The notes under the pieces: generated by a model
Told to the model about the DNA's origin: nothing
The model's input: only the letters and a program-made list of their open reading frames with translations
Databases searched by the model: none
Made by a program: the position numbers and the translations under genes
Assembly (NCBI GenBank): GCA_017354895.1
Contig: CP071499.1
Location: 186,001 to 250,000, forward strand
Origin: Podospora comata
Taxonomy: Eukaryota > Ascomycota > Sordariomycetes > Sordariales > Podosporaceae
DNA: 64,000 nt
Direction of reading: 5' to 3'
Shown here: piece after piece, positions 45,114 through 57,630 of the stretch
Layout: each line of letters opens with the position of its first letter
Numbering within the stretch: the first letter of the stretch is position 1

Positions 45114-46775
45114 GTTATCGTAATGAGAGACTGAAGAGTAAGGTGGAACAGGAGGAGCAGACAACAAAACAAAGGCAACGGGGCCAGGGAGAGTTTAAAG
45201 GAATTGAGGCGGAGTTCCCTTTCGAGCTCCAACAGGGGGGGAGCTTAAAGAGGGACAGTGCCGAGTCGCGAGACAGGGACCAGATGGTTGTATGGGTACG
45301 TACCTTTGTTGATCCACTTGGCGATATCTGCTATCAACCATCAACTTAACATGCGTTTCTACTTCCTATTTCATCCCATTTAGTCATGCCAATAACTCTG
45401 CCCGACAAACAAGAACTAGCCAATTGACGTCGACAGCATGCTCTCTTCTTCGCGATATCTCGGGAAGCATTCCATGCCGTAACATATTGATGTTACGACT
45501 GAGAAACCGGGATCCTGGGTCGCGGTGACATAAGACCAGCACCGGCAGACTCGGCACCGCCTATGTATGTGACCTGAGCCTCCACGAAGAGGTATCTATT
45601 TAGAATCGGCCTCGCGTTGAGATGCTCAACATCGCTACATCAGGTCTCGATGTCAGTGGGAGCTGCTTGTCACCATCTGTCAAGCTTTCCGCCCAGATGT
45701 TGCGGAGCTTATCAGGACGACATCAGGTAACTGATTTCCACCAGATAATCTCAGACAAGTCGCCTCACCACCATACCTATCTCTGGGCTGTGGCATGGAG
45801 GGTTTCCCAACACATCCCAATGTTTTCTACTTAGGTATGCTTCCAGATCATCGTGTGGAGTGAGTGTACCTATTCACATATTTGAAGAAGTGAAGCATGT
45901 CGTCAGCAGTTGTGTGGGGTAGATGCATCTTGTGCATGAATAACGGCGCCAAACCGCAAATGGAAGCTGCCAGGGTCTTTGTGTGCGGGTGGTCTTTCCC
46001 CAGAGGGGCATAGCCTGGCGCGGGGCGAGGGGGTTTGAGCAAATTCTGGGCCGCTAACGATCTGATTTCTGTTAACGCCGCATCCTCATGCGCACGACAA
46101 TGTCCTCTAGCCAGTGACAACTTGCTCTGCCCGTCTCAGCTTCCCTGCTGGGTGAGGATGCTGCGGCTTCACAATGATCGCAAATGATGGAACTGTGTCT
46201 GTGGTGTACGACCTTTTCCATGCCCTGTTTTGCCTATGGGGGCGGTGTCCGTCGGCTTGTGTGGGACTATGGGACACCTACACGGCAGGCGGATCTCAAA
46301 TGGCTGGCATTTAGCCACCAGGACCGGTGACTATCAGGGCCATCATCATTCGATGCTATTCTTCTTGTTTGGTGACTTTTTTTTATCCGTTGTTAATGAA
46401 ATCGCATCAAGATTATTGACCCGGCAATCCACCCCGCCGGTACTGCTGCTAAAGTTGACTGCGCTACTGTGTTCCATCCACTCTCACTCACTGCTCGCCT
46501 CCCTGGCCATCTGGGTCCAGATTTTCCAGATCCCCGGAGCCTCCTTGGTTCCCGTCATTTGCCGCCAGACAGGAACCTCACCCGGCGTTTCCTCGCGACA
46601 TTTTTGTCCTGCGGACCCATTCATCACAGGAGACTCACGCCAGGCTAGGAGACTGATTAATGGTGAAAGAGTCAGGGTGTCACAACCTCGAGCCCGGTGA
46701 AGGGAAGAGTTGGCCGACATATAAGGGAGGGCCTTGCCGCCCATTTGGTGACGGCAACATCAAAAAGCTGTGGGA
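45114..46775. other. Divergent intergenic region, Bim1-like / ferric reductase
   Basis: About 1.66 kb. It contains one TGAGCAAA at 46036-46043 (reverse complement TTTGCTCA, the Mac1 copper-response core of yeast), GATA-type sites at about 45707-45712 (CTTATC) and 45741-45745 (GATAA), and an ATATAAG at 46720-46726 near the ferric reductase start. All are short and may be chance. No gene is seen, although a 156-codon forward frame crosses 46230-46700. Confidence 0.45.
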
Positions 46776-48756
46776 ATGGATCATGATCATGGCTCCCACG
46801 GGGGCGGTGGGACGGGAAACACGACCTACCCTGTTACAAACGAAGAACTGGCGCAGCGGTTCTGGTACATTGTTGCGGGGTTTGTGGGCGCGTTTCTGGT
46901 CTGCCGGATTATAAACTGGTACAAGTTGGAAAGAAGGTTAGCGGTTATTCCTGACATTTCTACCAGAGCTGGACTCATGCTAACAAGGGGCACTTGTTCT
47001 CAGACTACGACGGCACACGTCGAGTTCCGTCCAATCTCCAACAAAACCGGACACGGCCTTTCTAGAGCTGTGGGCAACCTTTACGGCCGTGGTTCGTGAA
47101 GTTAGCTATCCCCAGCTGTATGTCCCAGCAAGGGGGTTTTCCTGGTTGACGCCGCCTCCAGGAGGCCGCGTCATTGTCCTGTTGGTGTACTGGATCATCG
47201 TGATTTACATGGCCACCGATGGTGCCATATTTCCAGATGTCTTTCATTGGGAACGCATTGGCTATCGCAACGCTTGGGTCACTATCACCCAGCTGCCGCT
47301 GCTCTATCTGCTTTCTTCCAAGTGCAACGTGGTAGGCTTCATCACGGGTATCAGCCATGAGAGGCTCAACTGGCTGCACCGATGGGTGGCCCGCACCATG
47401 CTCGCCACAGGAGCTGTTCACGGCTTCTACTTTTATGCCGACTGGGCGCGTTCTGAGCTTGTCGACTATCAGATCAAGATGATGCCCATGATCAAGTATG
47501 GGTTCGGCGCCTGGGGTCTTTTGTTATGGGCCTGTGTCTCCGGGCTGGCCCCATTGCGGCGGTTGTCCTATGAGTTTTTTGTCTTGCAACACATCGTCAC
47601 TGCTGTCTTGTTGCTATGGTTGATATACGTCCACATTCCTGTCGACGCCAGATACAACCTGTGGTTTGCCATTGCGGCTCTCTGCTTCGACCGGTTTTGC
47701 CGAACAGTGATGTTGGTTTGGCAAAACGTTAAGGCGTTGCCTGACAAGAAGAGATGCACGGGAGGACAACGGATTGGGCATCAAGCCCAGGTGCGTGCGG
47801 TTGGGGACTCGATCACGGTAGTTACCATCAAGGATGTCCACTTCAAGTGGAGAGCTGGACAGCATCTTTATCTTTGGATGCCCCGAGTTGGTATTGCCGA
47901 AGCTCACCCTTACACCATTGCCTGCGCCCATCAGCTCCCCGAGACTTGCATCTGCAACAGCATTCAACTTGTCGTTCGCAAACACGGTGGATTTTCCAAA
48001 CGACTCCACGAATTAGCAACCAAGGCCCAGTTGGCTGGGAAGAAGGAGAGGCTGACAGCATTTGTCTCCGGGCCGTATGGAGCGCCACCGCGGTGGGACA
48101 TTTACGAGACCATAGTACTCATCTCGGCTTCCACCGGTGCATCCTTTACGCTGCCCATTCTCGAAAGTGTGCTCCAACACAAGGGCACAAACTGTGTCAA
48201 GAGGATTGACTTCCTCCTGACCACCAAGCAGGGCGAGGAGATTGACTTTTATGTGACGCGACTCCACGAGCTGATTGAGCATGCCAAAGGCACAGGCATC
48301 GAGCTCCACGTTCACATTGCCGTTACCCAGGGGCCGACATCGTTCCCGGTCAGCCAAGATGGCGTGACTGCCGACAGCTCGTCTGGTTCCTCTACAGGAA
48401 CCAACTTTGGACGAGGGAAGAAGGTGGCTGATGAGAAGATCACGAGCCAGAGACCATTATCCAGTCCCGGTGACATCGAACAAACAGCACGGGCGATTCC
48501 AGTGGAGCGGAAGAGGTCGAGCCACGCCAGTACGGACTCGCACGTATTTTACTCGAGTGTCCGACCAGACATTGAGGCCTACATCAGAGGACCTGTGGAG
48601 GCAACCGGGGGGGAGACCAGCGTCGTTGTATGTGGCGGCCCGAGTCTTGTTGCCAGGACAAGAAATTGCGTTGCAAGCCTATCGGATGAACGGGCGGTTC
48701 ACAAGGGAACCGGGGCACAAGGGATACAATTATTTGCTGAAGAGTACAGTTTCTAG
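46776..48756 (+). CDS. Ferric reductase (FRE family flavocytochrome)
   Basis: Two exons, 46776-46936 and 47004-48756 (67-nt intron), 637 aa. After a His/Gly-rich N-terminus (MDHDHGSHGGGG) there is an N-terminal TM, then the ferric-reductase core. Two His pairs, each spaced by 13 residues, can hold two hemes: LNWLHRWVARTMLATGAVH and LQHIVTAVLLLWLIYVH. A FAD-binding segment contains AEAHPYTIACAH. The NADPH-binding region starts TAFVSGPYGAPPRWD and ends VVVCGGPSLVART. It reduces Fe(III), and often Cu(II), at the plasma membrane with NADPH electrons, feeding the Ftr/Fet or Ctr uptake systems. No cleavable signal peptide is needed. A Ser/Thr-rich stretch before the last NADPH motif (about residues 495-565) is an insert. 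The start ATG follows a TATA-like element by about 50 bp. Confidence 0.9.
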
Positions 48757-49080
48757 ATGAGGTAGATAGATAGATATCTTACATCTGGTCTCAAATAATA
48801 CCAACATCCATCCCAACACCAAGCAAGGCTGTGCGACTCAGCCCTGGAGAAACTGAGAGTTCTTATTGGCTGTGAATTTGTAGTGGGGCGACTGCAAGGC
48901 GTGTTACGGAGTAAACATTTTTTTTTGGCTCGTCAGTTGGACTGGTCTCAGGCTGGCAGTCACCACCAGCGACTCAGCAGTTGTGAGTCAACGTTGGCCC
49001 ACAGATGTGACTGACGGTCCCGCCATAGGGTTGGTACCAGTTGAGAGAGGGTAAATCAAGCTACAAGATAAAAAGCACCC
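48757..49080. other. Short intergenic region
   Basis: 324 bp between tandem genes. It begins with GATAGATAGATA (48766-48777). Holds the ferric reductase 3' end and the ArgRS promoter. Confidence 0.5.
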
Positions 49081-51401
49081 ATGCTTTCCCTACCGGTCCG
49101 CCCAAGCGCCCTTTTGCCTTGCCTCCCGCGCTCCAGGTCTTTTCTTCTACACAGACGCTTCTTGGCAGGCACGCGCACACTGCATTCTTCTTTTGGGCCC
49201 CACTTCCAGACACTGAACCCCTCCATCCGGAAGCCGAACCCCTCCACGGAGAAATTGAGCCCCTCCATTCTTTCGCGAACCGGCATCACTGTCACCTGCA
49301 ACCGCTACAACTCCTGGCAGTCACCACGACGATACACACACAGCACCACAGCCATGGAACAGCTTCAGCAACAGGTCGAGGGCCTTAATCTCAATGCCAT
49401 CACCGAGTTTCCCAACTGCTACCCCGATGTCAACCCCCTCGATGTCTACCGCGCCCATCTCGCCAACGTCCTGACCGAGGTTACCGGTGTCGACAAGAAT
49501 ATCATCTACCCTGCCCTGTCATGGACTCAAAGTCTTGACAAGGGCGACTTGGTCCTCGCCGCGCCCGCCCTCCGTCTACCCAAGGGCGGTCCCAAGCCCG
49601 ACCAGATCGTTCAAGATTGGGCCGCCAAGTTCCCCGAAAACGACCCTCTCTTCGAGAAGCCACACGTACACAGCTACTTCATGTCTTTCTTCTTCAAGGG
49701 CGTGCCCCTCGTAAACAGCATTCTCCCCACCATTCTCCAGAAGGGCAAGACATTCGGTACCAACCCATCATTGGGTCTCAAGGACCCCAAGGAGCCAAGC
49801 GCGGGACGAAAGAAGATTATTGTCGAGTTCTCGTCGCCGAATATTGCGAAGCCTTTCCACGCTGGTCACCTTCGCAGCACGATTATCGGCGGTTTCCTCG
49901 GTAACCTGTATGAGGGCGCAGGATGGGACGTGACCAGGATCAATTATCTTGGAGACTGGGGCAAGCAATACGGTCTTCTGGCCCTGGCGTTCGAGAAGTT
50001 CGGTGATGAGAAGGCTCTGGAGCAAGACCCCATCAACCACCTTTTTCAACTCTATGTTCGCATCAATACGGAGATGACCGAGGAGAAGGAGCAAATCGCG
50101 AAGCGCAAGGAGGCTGGTGAGGATGTGACAGAGGCAGAGGCCAACAGCTTGGACGAACAGGCCCGTCGCTACTTCAAGAAGATGACCGACAGAGATGAAA
50201 AGGCGCTGGCCATGTGGAAGAAGTTCCGCGACCTCAGCATTGTGAGGTACAAGCAGACCTATGCTCGTCTCAACATTCACTTTGACGAGTACAGCGGTGA
50301 GAGTCAGGTGTCCGAGTCTGACATGGCTGATATCGGAAAGCAGCTGGAGGAGAAGAAGATCAGCAAGGAGGACAATGGCGCGCAGCTTATTGACTTCTCC
50401 GAGCTTGTCCCCGGCAAGGAGGGCAAGCGCCTGGAGAAGCCTCTTGTCAGGAAGAGGGATGGCACTGCTCTCTACCTGACCCGTGATATTAGCGAACTGT
50501 TGACTCGTCATGCCAAGTACAACTTTGACAAGATGATATACGTCGTCGCCTCGGCCCAAGACTTGCATCTCAAGCAGCTCTTCAAGATCATTGAGCTCTT
50601 GGGCCACAAGGATATTGCTGACAAGTGCCAGCACATCAACTTTGGCCTGGTTCTCGGTATGAGCACTCGCAAGGGTACCGTCAAGTTCTTGGATGACATT
50701 CTCCGCGATGTTGCCGACAAGATGCACGAGACCATGAGGAAGAACGAGGACAAGTATAACCAAGTGGAGAACCCCGAGGCTGTTGCCGATGTCCTTGGTA
50801 TCAGCTCTGTCATGGTCCAAGACATGACTGGCAAGAGGTAAGCAAGCAACATATGCCCCACTGGGTGCGAATTGGGATCAATAATACTGACCTTTGGGGA
50901 TAACAGGATCAACAACTACACCTTCAACATGGATCAAATGACATCGTTTGAGGGCGATACCGGCCCGTATCTTCAATATGCGCACGCCCGTGTGTGCTCC
51001 ATTAAGCGCAAGGCTGGCCTCAGCGACGAGGAGATTGCTAGCGCCGACTTCTCACTGTTGAGGGAAGCCCATGCTGTCAACATTGTCCGTCTTCTGGCGC
51101 AGTGGCCCGATGTCTTCAGTAACACCTTGAGGACGCTGGAGCCCACAACCGTGTTAGCCTACCTCTTCAAGATGACACACGCCCTGAGCAGCTCCTATGA
51201 TGTATTGAGGATCATGGGTAGCGAGCCTGCGGTTTTAAAGGCCCGCATGGCGCTCTACGAGGCGGCCCACATTGTGCTGGGCAACGGCATGCGCCTGTTG
51301 GGTCTGAGCCCCGTTGAACGGTACGTCTCCACTCCATCATAAACCTCTTTGACATCATTTCTCGTGGTCGTGCATGACACTGACACCTTTTTAGTATGTA
51401 A
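49081..51401 (+). CDS. Arginyl-tRNA synthetase, probably mitochondrial and cytosolic forms
   Basis: Three exons, 49081-50837, 50907-51320 and 51395-51401 (introns of 69 and 74 nt), 725 aa. Hallmarks are SSPNIAKPFHAGHLRS (HIGH-type motif), MSTRKGTVKFLDDILRD (the degenerate KMSKS region of eukaryotic ArgRS) and DALR-type anticodon-binding sequence near the end (FSLLREAHAVNIVRLL, then MRLLGLSPVERM). It charges tRNA-Arg. The first ATG gives an N-terminal extension rich in Arg, Ser and Leu (MLSLPVRPSALLPCLPRSR), typical of a mitochondrial presequence. A second in-frame ATG at 49354 (context GCCATGG) begins MEQLQQQVEGLNLNAI, the usual cytosolic start. Only one ArgRS gene is seen here, so alternative starts are a likely source of both forms. 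The last exon is 7 nt and supplies Met and the stop. Confidence 0.92.
51395..51401 (+). other. 7-nt terminal microexon of the ArgRS gene
   Basis: After the 74-nt intron (donor GTACGT, acceptor TTTTTAG) only TATGTAA remains. Joined to the split Arg codon it gives Arg-Met-stop, the conserved ...PVERM end of eukaryotic ArgRS. Without splicing the protein would end YVSTPS. Confidence 0.8.
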
Positions 51402-53271
51402 ATTTGTTTGTTTTTTATCGGGGAGTGGGGGCGAAGCATTGTGCCATGATGGTATAGTAGGTACGAAAAGCAATGAATGAACAACGAAGAATTACCAAGG
51501 TCATCTCAAATTGCTGCATGTTATGCTTCTGATGCATGGTTGTCAGGTGGACAACAAATGACTTCTAACCGACTTGACGGGCAATGTCATTGCTGTCGCC
51601 CCTCTGCAGACTCGCAGGGGAGCGCAGTGATCGCATACTGACTAGCACGCTGACCGCACCAACGCTTGACGTTTCTGTTGGAAAGGCAGAGGCCACGAGG
51701 AGAAGGTGGAAATGATTAGGAAGTGGGGTTGGGGAAACACCGATGGAGTGGAAGGGGTGGAAAGGATGTCCCGCTACTTCATGATGAAGAGATGTGTATC
51801 AAGCACAAACGCCCAACCCGGCGATTCACCCTGTGTGCAAGCCACTATTCGGCACTTCTTTATGGGGTGAGATACGGAGTGAGGGGGGGCTGGGGGGGTT
51901 CGAGAAGAGGTTGGTGGATATGGAAGCATGAAAGGGCACTCTCGGAGACATTTGAGATCCCGTCTTTTGTGTTCTTCCGGCTTGGTTGTCCGACAACTGT
52001 CATGCAGTTTGCCGGGGGTCGATCATGTCTGTGGCTCGGTCTGCTGCCTGGTGGTTTGCTGGCACATCACCTGTGGTGACTTTATGTAGGCGGGTGGGGG
52101 TATTCGCTTGTCCAGGCTCGGTGCCGTCGGGCACTCGCAAGGGGCGGTATGGTTGGTGTAGGTTGCCATATCGTATTTGTATACACACACATGATACGTG
52201 CGGTTGAGGTTGTGGAAAGAGCCCCAACTGTTCCCAGTCCCACGTTTTGGACGGTTACGGGTGGCTACGGCGCCGGCGGTGGTGGTGGTGGTGGCGATGA
52301 TCCAACATCTCGGCGCTGATGCTGGATGGGTGGCACGATGGGTCGATAATGTGGAAGGGAAAACAATGCTTCGGCGAAAGGGCCCTTGTGGTTGATACGG
52401 TGGAATGCGATGGGATGCGATTGGCCTGAGGACAAGAAGTTGGCTGCAGGCAAAGTGATAACCAAACATCCTTCCCGTGTTCGGTCCGCATCAAGGCGAG
52501 AAGGCCTTGTTTTATCTTGACTGATGATATTGCAATCAAGCATTGCCAAGCGGGCCGATGTTCCAGAGAGATAGATGCGATGATATGTACCAAGATTGCC
52601 GACTACTACCTTACCTTCTTGTCGATATCAACTTATTAGCCAAGCCACCAGCTCGAAGGAGGTCAGAGACTCGGAAAGATGGTGGGCTGTCCAGCCTTTG
52701 AAACCACTCAAAAAGTTCCGGCAAGCACCGTCTTTTTGTGCACGGGAAATTGGGAAGGATCCGGCGTCCCGAATACTCAGAAGCAGTGTCCCTCTGTGCG
52801 ACGTTCGCTTCAAGTTGTTGGCAACACAACAGGAGCGAGTAAAGAAAGGAAGGGTAAAAAGAAGTGAAGATCCATGGATGACGTTGCAGCGGGGCGAAGC
52901 TGGGTTGATTGCTGAGCAGAAGCTTGGGAGGTCAAGGTAGCCAAGCCATTGGGTCACAGTGGAAGGGAAAGAAAGTTGTGACGGAGTATCCGTAGTGTGG
53001 TGGAAAAGGGACTTGAGTGGCTTCCATAAGGCGAGTGGGCTGCGTGGGCGCCGAGCGGCCAGGGGTCAATCACCGAGAGATGCATACCTAGTCTTGGCTG
53101 TCATTGGTAAAGTCAATTCCCCAATTATTTACCACACTTTTCCTCTCCACGATGAGATCGATCGATAAGCTCAGATAAAGACATGCTAAGAATAGCCGTG
53201 CGGGACGTCCAGGTCAAGTGGGCGAAGTGAGTGTGGGGAGTTGCTCTCAGACCCTTTACACACAGCAAAAT

Positions 53272-53302
<31 letters not shown>

Positions 53303-54517
53303 GCAACAACAAACACGGACTCACAGTGAGGTCGGGCACAGATGAGGTCAGTTGTCAGCTGGACACAGCAGCCGAGGGGTCAATGAATAATACACAACAC
53401 GCTGTCAAGCTGTGGAGAGAAGCTAGCTACCTTGCCTGGGGAGCCGGGGTCAGCCGGGCTGTGATTCCGGACAATGTGCGTCTGGCCTGCTGCCGTGAAC
53501 GTGTGGCTTCGGCTGTTGTGAATAACTGAGACCAATAAGACATTCGGTCTGGCCTTGCCGAAAAGTGCGGCTCACAAAAAACATCCCGAAGGGCGGGGGG
53601 GGGCTGAGTAGGAGGGACGGGTTGTTCGGTCTTGGCTGGTCGTTTTCTTCCATCATCCCGCAACCCGTTGGCAATGGTCAGTGGGCGATTTAGTGCCGCC
53701 GAGAAAAACCGGTTTCAAACCTTATTTTAGCTGCTTGTATTACCGAAATGGAGGGCACAGCTTTCTCCTCGCCCTCAGGTTTGTCCTCCAAGGCCAAGCC
53801 AAGTCGTTCGCAATGGGATATGCAACGAACCACTGTATGCCATGGTCGTCGGCGTTACCACCGCCCTGCGACCCTTGGTTCCATGTCATGTATGCACCAA
53901 CAGCCAGGCTAGAGCAGAGTGACTGATCTTCAGGTCCTGATGGCCAGTTGCAACGACCACTTTTGTTTTCTCTCCTGCAGCATCTTAGGCGAGGTGGTTA
54001 CTTGTTTTGTTGAGATCCTTTCATCATGATCCCAGCAGTCCAAGGAAGACACATGCCCGTAGGGTCCATTCCGACGTGATGGGTAGGAAAGAGAAAAGCA
54101 TGCCCTGTGGGACTAAGGCATGGCTGTATGTACTATGTAGAGCGGGCGGCGAATCTTGTCCTGCGTGTGTTTCTTTTCCTTCGGTGTCTTGGTAATTCCT
54201 TGGTAGTTCTTCGTTCCCTATTGGCTGGTGGATGATCCCACTGGTGAGCTGGGCTGAGTGAGCTGTACTGGAACGGATTATCTATGTTGTCGATACCCCG
54301 AGTATCACCACATATCATACCCCTTCTTCCTCGCTACTGGCATCAGGTTTCTCTCCTACCCATCATCCGCCCACTTTACTGCCTACCTCATTGAAATATA
54401 CCGGTCCCCGTATACCCTGAATCAAGACATCCAGTTCCTTTCAAACTACCTACATCGTGCCCGGTGGTTAGCAGTCCGAGACTCATCATCCTCGTTGTGG
54501 TTCACCATCTACAGGCC
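51402..54517. other. Gene-poor block (about 3.1 kb)
   Basis: No gene recognised between ArgRS and the P450. Contents: a (GGT)n-like run near 52271-52294, an (AAC)n microsatellite at 53272-53312, a G-run near 53596-53605 and short open frames without domain sense. Confidence 0.5.
53272..53312. repeat. (AAC)n microsatellite
   Basis: About 13 AAC units with one CAG interruption near the end. Confidence 0.9.
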
Positions 54518-56561
54518 ATGGCCTTCGCTTTACTTCTCTTATTGGCGACAGTGGTTGCCCTGGTGGCAGTACATCGCTACCTCAACCGACAAAAGCTACC
54601 AGCAGGCGTCCGTCCCTTACCGGGCCCTCGAGGCATCCCATTCATTGGCCGAGTACACGACATCCCGGAGAATGCCTCGTGGCTAAAGTTTTACGAATGG
54701 AGTAAGGAGTATGGCGCCATCTACCAGATGGAGATCTTTGGCACTGTCCATGTCTGGATTTCGTCTGAGAAGGTTGCCCATGATTTGCTGTCCAAGAGGG
54801 CCCTGATCTACTCGGACAGACCGACGATTCCCAACTTGCCTGATAACAGGACCAGTGGTGACTACCTTGCCTTGTTGGGCCGCACTGGTATGCGCCCTCC
54901 TCTCTCATCTTCGAACACAATCCGGTGCTAGAATACTAACCAAGACATGAACAGAAACATGGAAGCGCCAACGCAAGCTCTGCAACCACTTGATGCACAC
55001 CTCGGCCCTCGCCTCGCTTCACTCATATCCCACCCGTGAGCGCGATAGATTTCTTTACCTCATGGGAAGCGACCCTTCCAAGTACCTCGAGTGGATCGAG
55101 CAGTTCACGTCTCGCACCGTCTCTCGCCTGTCCTGGGGAACCGCCAAACCAGCCCAGATCCTCCGGCACACGACCTTTGGCCTGCTGCAGACCATCTCAC
55201 CTTCCGGCGCGTTGCCAAACATCATCTCCTTCCTGCAGCACGTCCCTCTTGCGCTAAGCCCGTGGAAGAAGAAGGAAGCGGCTAGACACGCGCTCGAGGA
55301 CAGGTTGTTCAAGGCCAATATTGACTTTGTCAGGAGAAGTCTTGAGTCTGGAAGGGGTGAGGAGTCCTTTGTCGGCACGTTCATGAAGAGTCAGTTGCCT
55401 GCTGAGGGTAAGGACGAGAAGGAGAGGTTGAAGTGGGGAGATCAAGAGGAGGCGATGCATGTTGTCGGTCTGATGGCGATCGCTGGGGCGTTGACGATTG
55501 GGAGCCCGATTCAGAGCTACATCCTGGCCATGTGTCATTACCCCGAGGCTCAAAAGGCGTTGCAGGAGGAGATTGACCTGGTTTGCGAGGGGAGGTGCCC
55601 GCAGTGGGAGGACAGGGAGAAGCTGCCTATGCTGAGAGCGGTGGTCAAGGAGGTGATTCGGTGGAGGCCGCCGGTGCCCACGGGCATTCCCCATGCGATT
55701 GAGAAGGATGATGTCTATGAGGGGTATCTCATTCCCAAGGGGGCGACGATTCATGCGTTGGAGTGGTGAGTTTTTGCTCCCCCTTTCCCCCCCCTTTAGT
55801 GTGATGAAGCTAACAAGTAGAAAAACAGGGGAATCACCCGCGATGAGGAGACCTACCCTTGCGCCGATGAGTTCCTTCCGGCCCGCTGGGTCGACCCGGC
55901 CTATCCTACCTTCAAGGAGCCCCTCACACAATACCCGAATCTTAACGGCTTTTCTCAGTTTGGTTTTGGCAGGCGAACGTGCCAAGGCATCCCCATCGTG
56001 GAGCAGGATCTGTTCCTCTCGATGGGCGGCATGGCCTGGGCCTTTGACATCCGCAAAAAGGTAGACCCGGTGACCGGCAAGGTCATCCCCGTGCACTGGA
56101 ACGACTACACGCCTCTCTTGATCGCCAAGCCCTGCAAGTTTGACTTTGACGCCATCCCAAGACAGGAGGGTAGGATGGAGGAGCTCAGGCAAATGTTTGA
56201 TTCTGCGAGGGAGGAGGAAGAGCAACAAGACAAGGCGATCACGATGGATATCAGCCAGTTTGAGAAGGACCTGGGTGCCGAGAAGATTTACCGCGACAAG
56301 GCATGTGAGATTAGGTATGCCGACGCTGCGGCGCAGTCGGATGAGCTTGAGCAGACGGCCTCTGAGGGGTCTTCGACGCCACTGGAGCCTGGGCTTGAAC
56401 TTGGGGATTCGAGTTCCGAGGCCGATACCGAGAGCGACTTCGGAAAGGAATCGCTCAGCACGGGGATGAGGGTTGTGTTGGACGGCCGGGTTGAGAAGAC
56501 GCTCGGGATTGAGCCTGTGGTGAGCGTGACGGGAGTACCAGGCGCGTGGAAGTGGGCTTAG
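54518..56561 (+). CDS. Cytochrome P450 with C-terminal extension
   Basis: Three exons, 54518-54887, 54955-55765 and 55829-56561 (introns of 67 and 63 nt), 637 aa. The N-terminal membrane anchor (MAFALLLLLATVVALVAVH) is followed by a Pro-rich hinge (RPLPGPRGIPFIG). Core motifs are the WKRQRK C-helix, I-helix oxygen-binding AGALTIG, K-helix EVIRWRP with the ExxR motif, and the heme ligand loop FSQFGFGRRTCQG with Cys445. It should be an ER-bound monooxygenase. After the usual end of the fold the protein continues about 120 residues longer than typical, with an acidic Gln/Glu/Ser-rich tail (REEEEQQDKAITMDIS, ELGDSSSEADTESDFGK). The next gene is an AA7-type oxidase in the same direction, so the pair could act in a common oxidative pathway. 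Substrate unknown. Confidence 0.9.
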
Positions 56562-57630
56562 TGATGATGGCTGGCCATGATTTTGCGATGTTTCTAATGA
56601 ATGAGGGCTGCATTGGGATTGGGACTTGGGCTGGGTATTTGGGTCTATCAAAGTGAAATACCCAAAGGAAACTGGTAGTATTTGGATGGACGGAGTTTGG
56701 AAAAAATGGGTTGGTTGTTTTGATGATCGACAGGGCGGGTGCCCTCTTTTCTTTTGTTTTTCTTTCTTCTTTTTCAATTAGTATTAGCATAACCTAAAGT
56801 AGGTTTCTTGGAGCAGATATCAACTGAACTCTCCTCTTGAAATAACTAAGAAACGTGCCCTACATGGCCATCGAGGTAGCAATTTGACTCTCGTTGTCTT
56901 GTAACTACGCTCAAGGGTGCTGGTGTTGTTCAAAGTTTAGTTCAATGTTAACTCGTGCGAAAAAGAGCCGGGATGGCTGGATGTTGATGGATTCGGATGC
57001 TGACGAGAACATGAGGGCGCCCCAATGATGTTCTGGAATGAAGAGAGGCCCGGAAAATGGCTTTCATCTCGCGTTGGGCGACTCTGCATCGAGCATTGTG
57101 TGGTGGAGTGGCAAAACGGCTGGTGGCTTGACCAATAGCACGGCCATCTCTCCTGCCCAGGCATCAACATGGAACGGCGAATCTTGCCAGAAGGACCCTT
57201 TTTCTGGCGTTGACCTGGCTAAATGTGTTTATGGTGGTATCCAAGCCCGGTAGCGTCTTTTCTACCCACCAACGAGAAGCGTCAGATGCCTGTTGGTGCT
57301 GGCTGTCACTAACGGCCCCATGTGACTGCTCCGCCGTACAGTCTTCTTAGTGGCCGCCATGTCCACGACCCCAAGGCACCATGCTCTCCCATGTGGCCAA
57401 TCCAGCGTGGTGTCTTGCAGTGCCGCTGCCAGACAGCAGCATGATAAGCAGGAGAGATGACAGATGACAGGGGGCTGGGACAATTAGGTGGTATAGGTCG
57501 ATATTAAAAACCTGGGGAACTGCCGTCTTCACCTGAATTTCACCCAGGCTCGGGCTCTCAACATCATCATCACCGGGCAACCTCCTTCCCACTTTTTCTT
57601 GACCTCTCTTATCACCTTGACCAGCACACA
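56562..57630. other. Intergenic region
   Basis: About 1.07 kb between the P450 and AA7 genes. Nothing recognisable apart from the 3' end of the P450 gene and the promoter of the oxidase. Confidence 0.5.

Noticed and set aside
46036-46043. Perfect TTTGCTCA (Mac1-type) copper-response core as a regulatory site
   Set aside because: Only one copy, yeast Mac1 uses paired sites, and the same 8-mer occurs near 8040 in an unrelated convergent region. Kept only as a note under the metal-gene finding.
49768-50820. 350-codon reverse-strand open frame
   Set aside because: Antisense shadow of the ArgRS catalytic domain. Leu/Val-rich by reflection of Lys/Glu/Asp codons.
55254-56777. 507-codon open frame on the reverse strand
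   Set aside because: It is antisense to the P450, whose heme-binding and ExxR motifs are intact. It is rich in Arg, Leu and Pro as expected for the mirror of a GC-rich coding region and has no domain.
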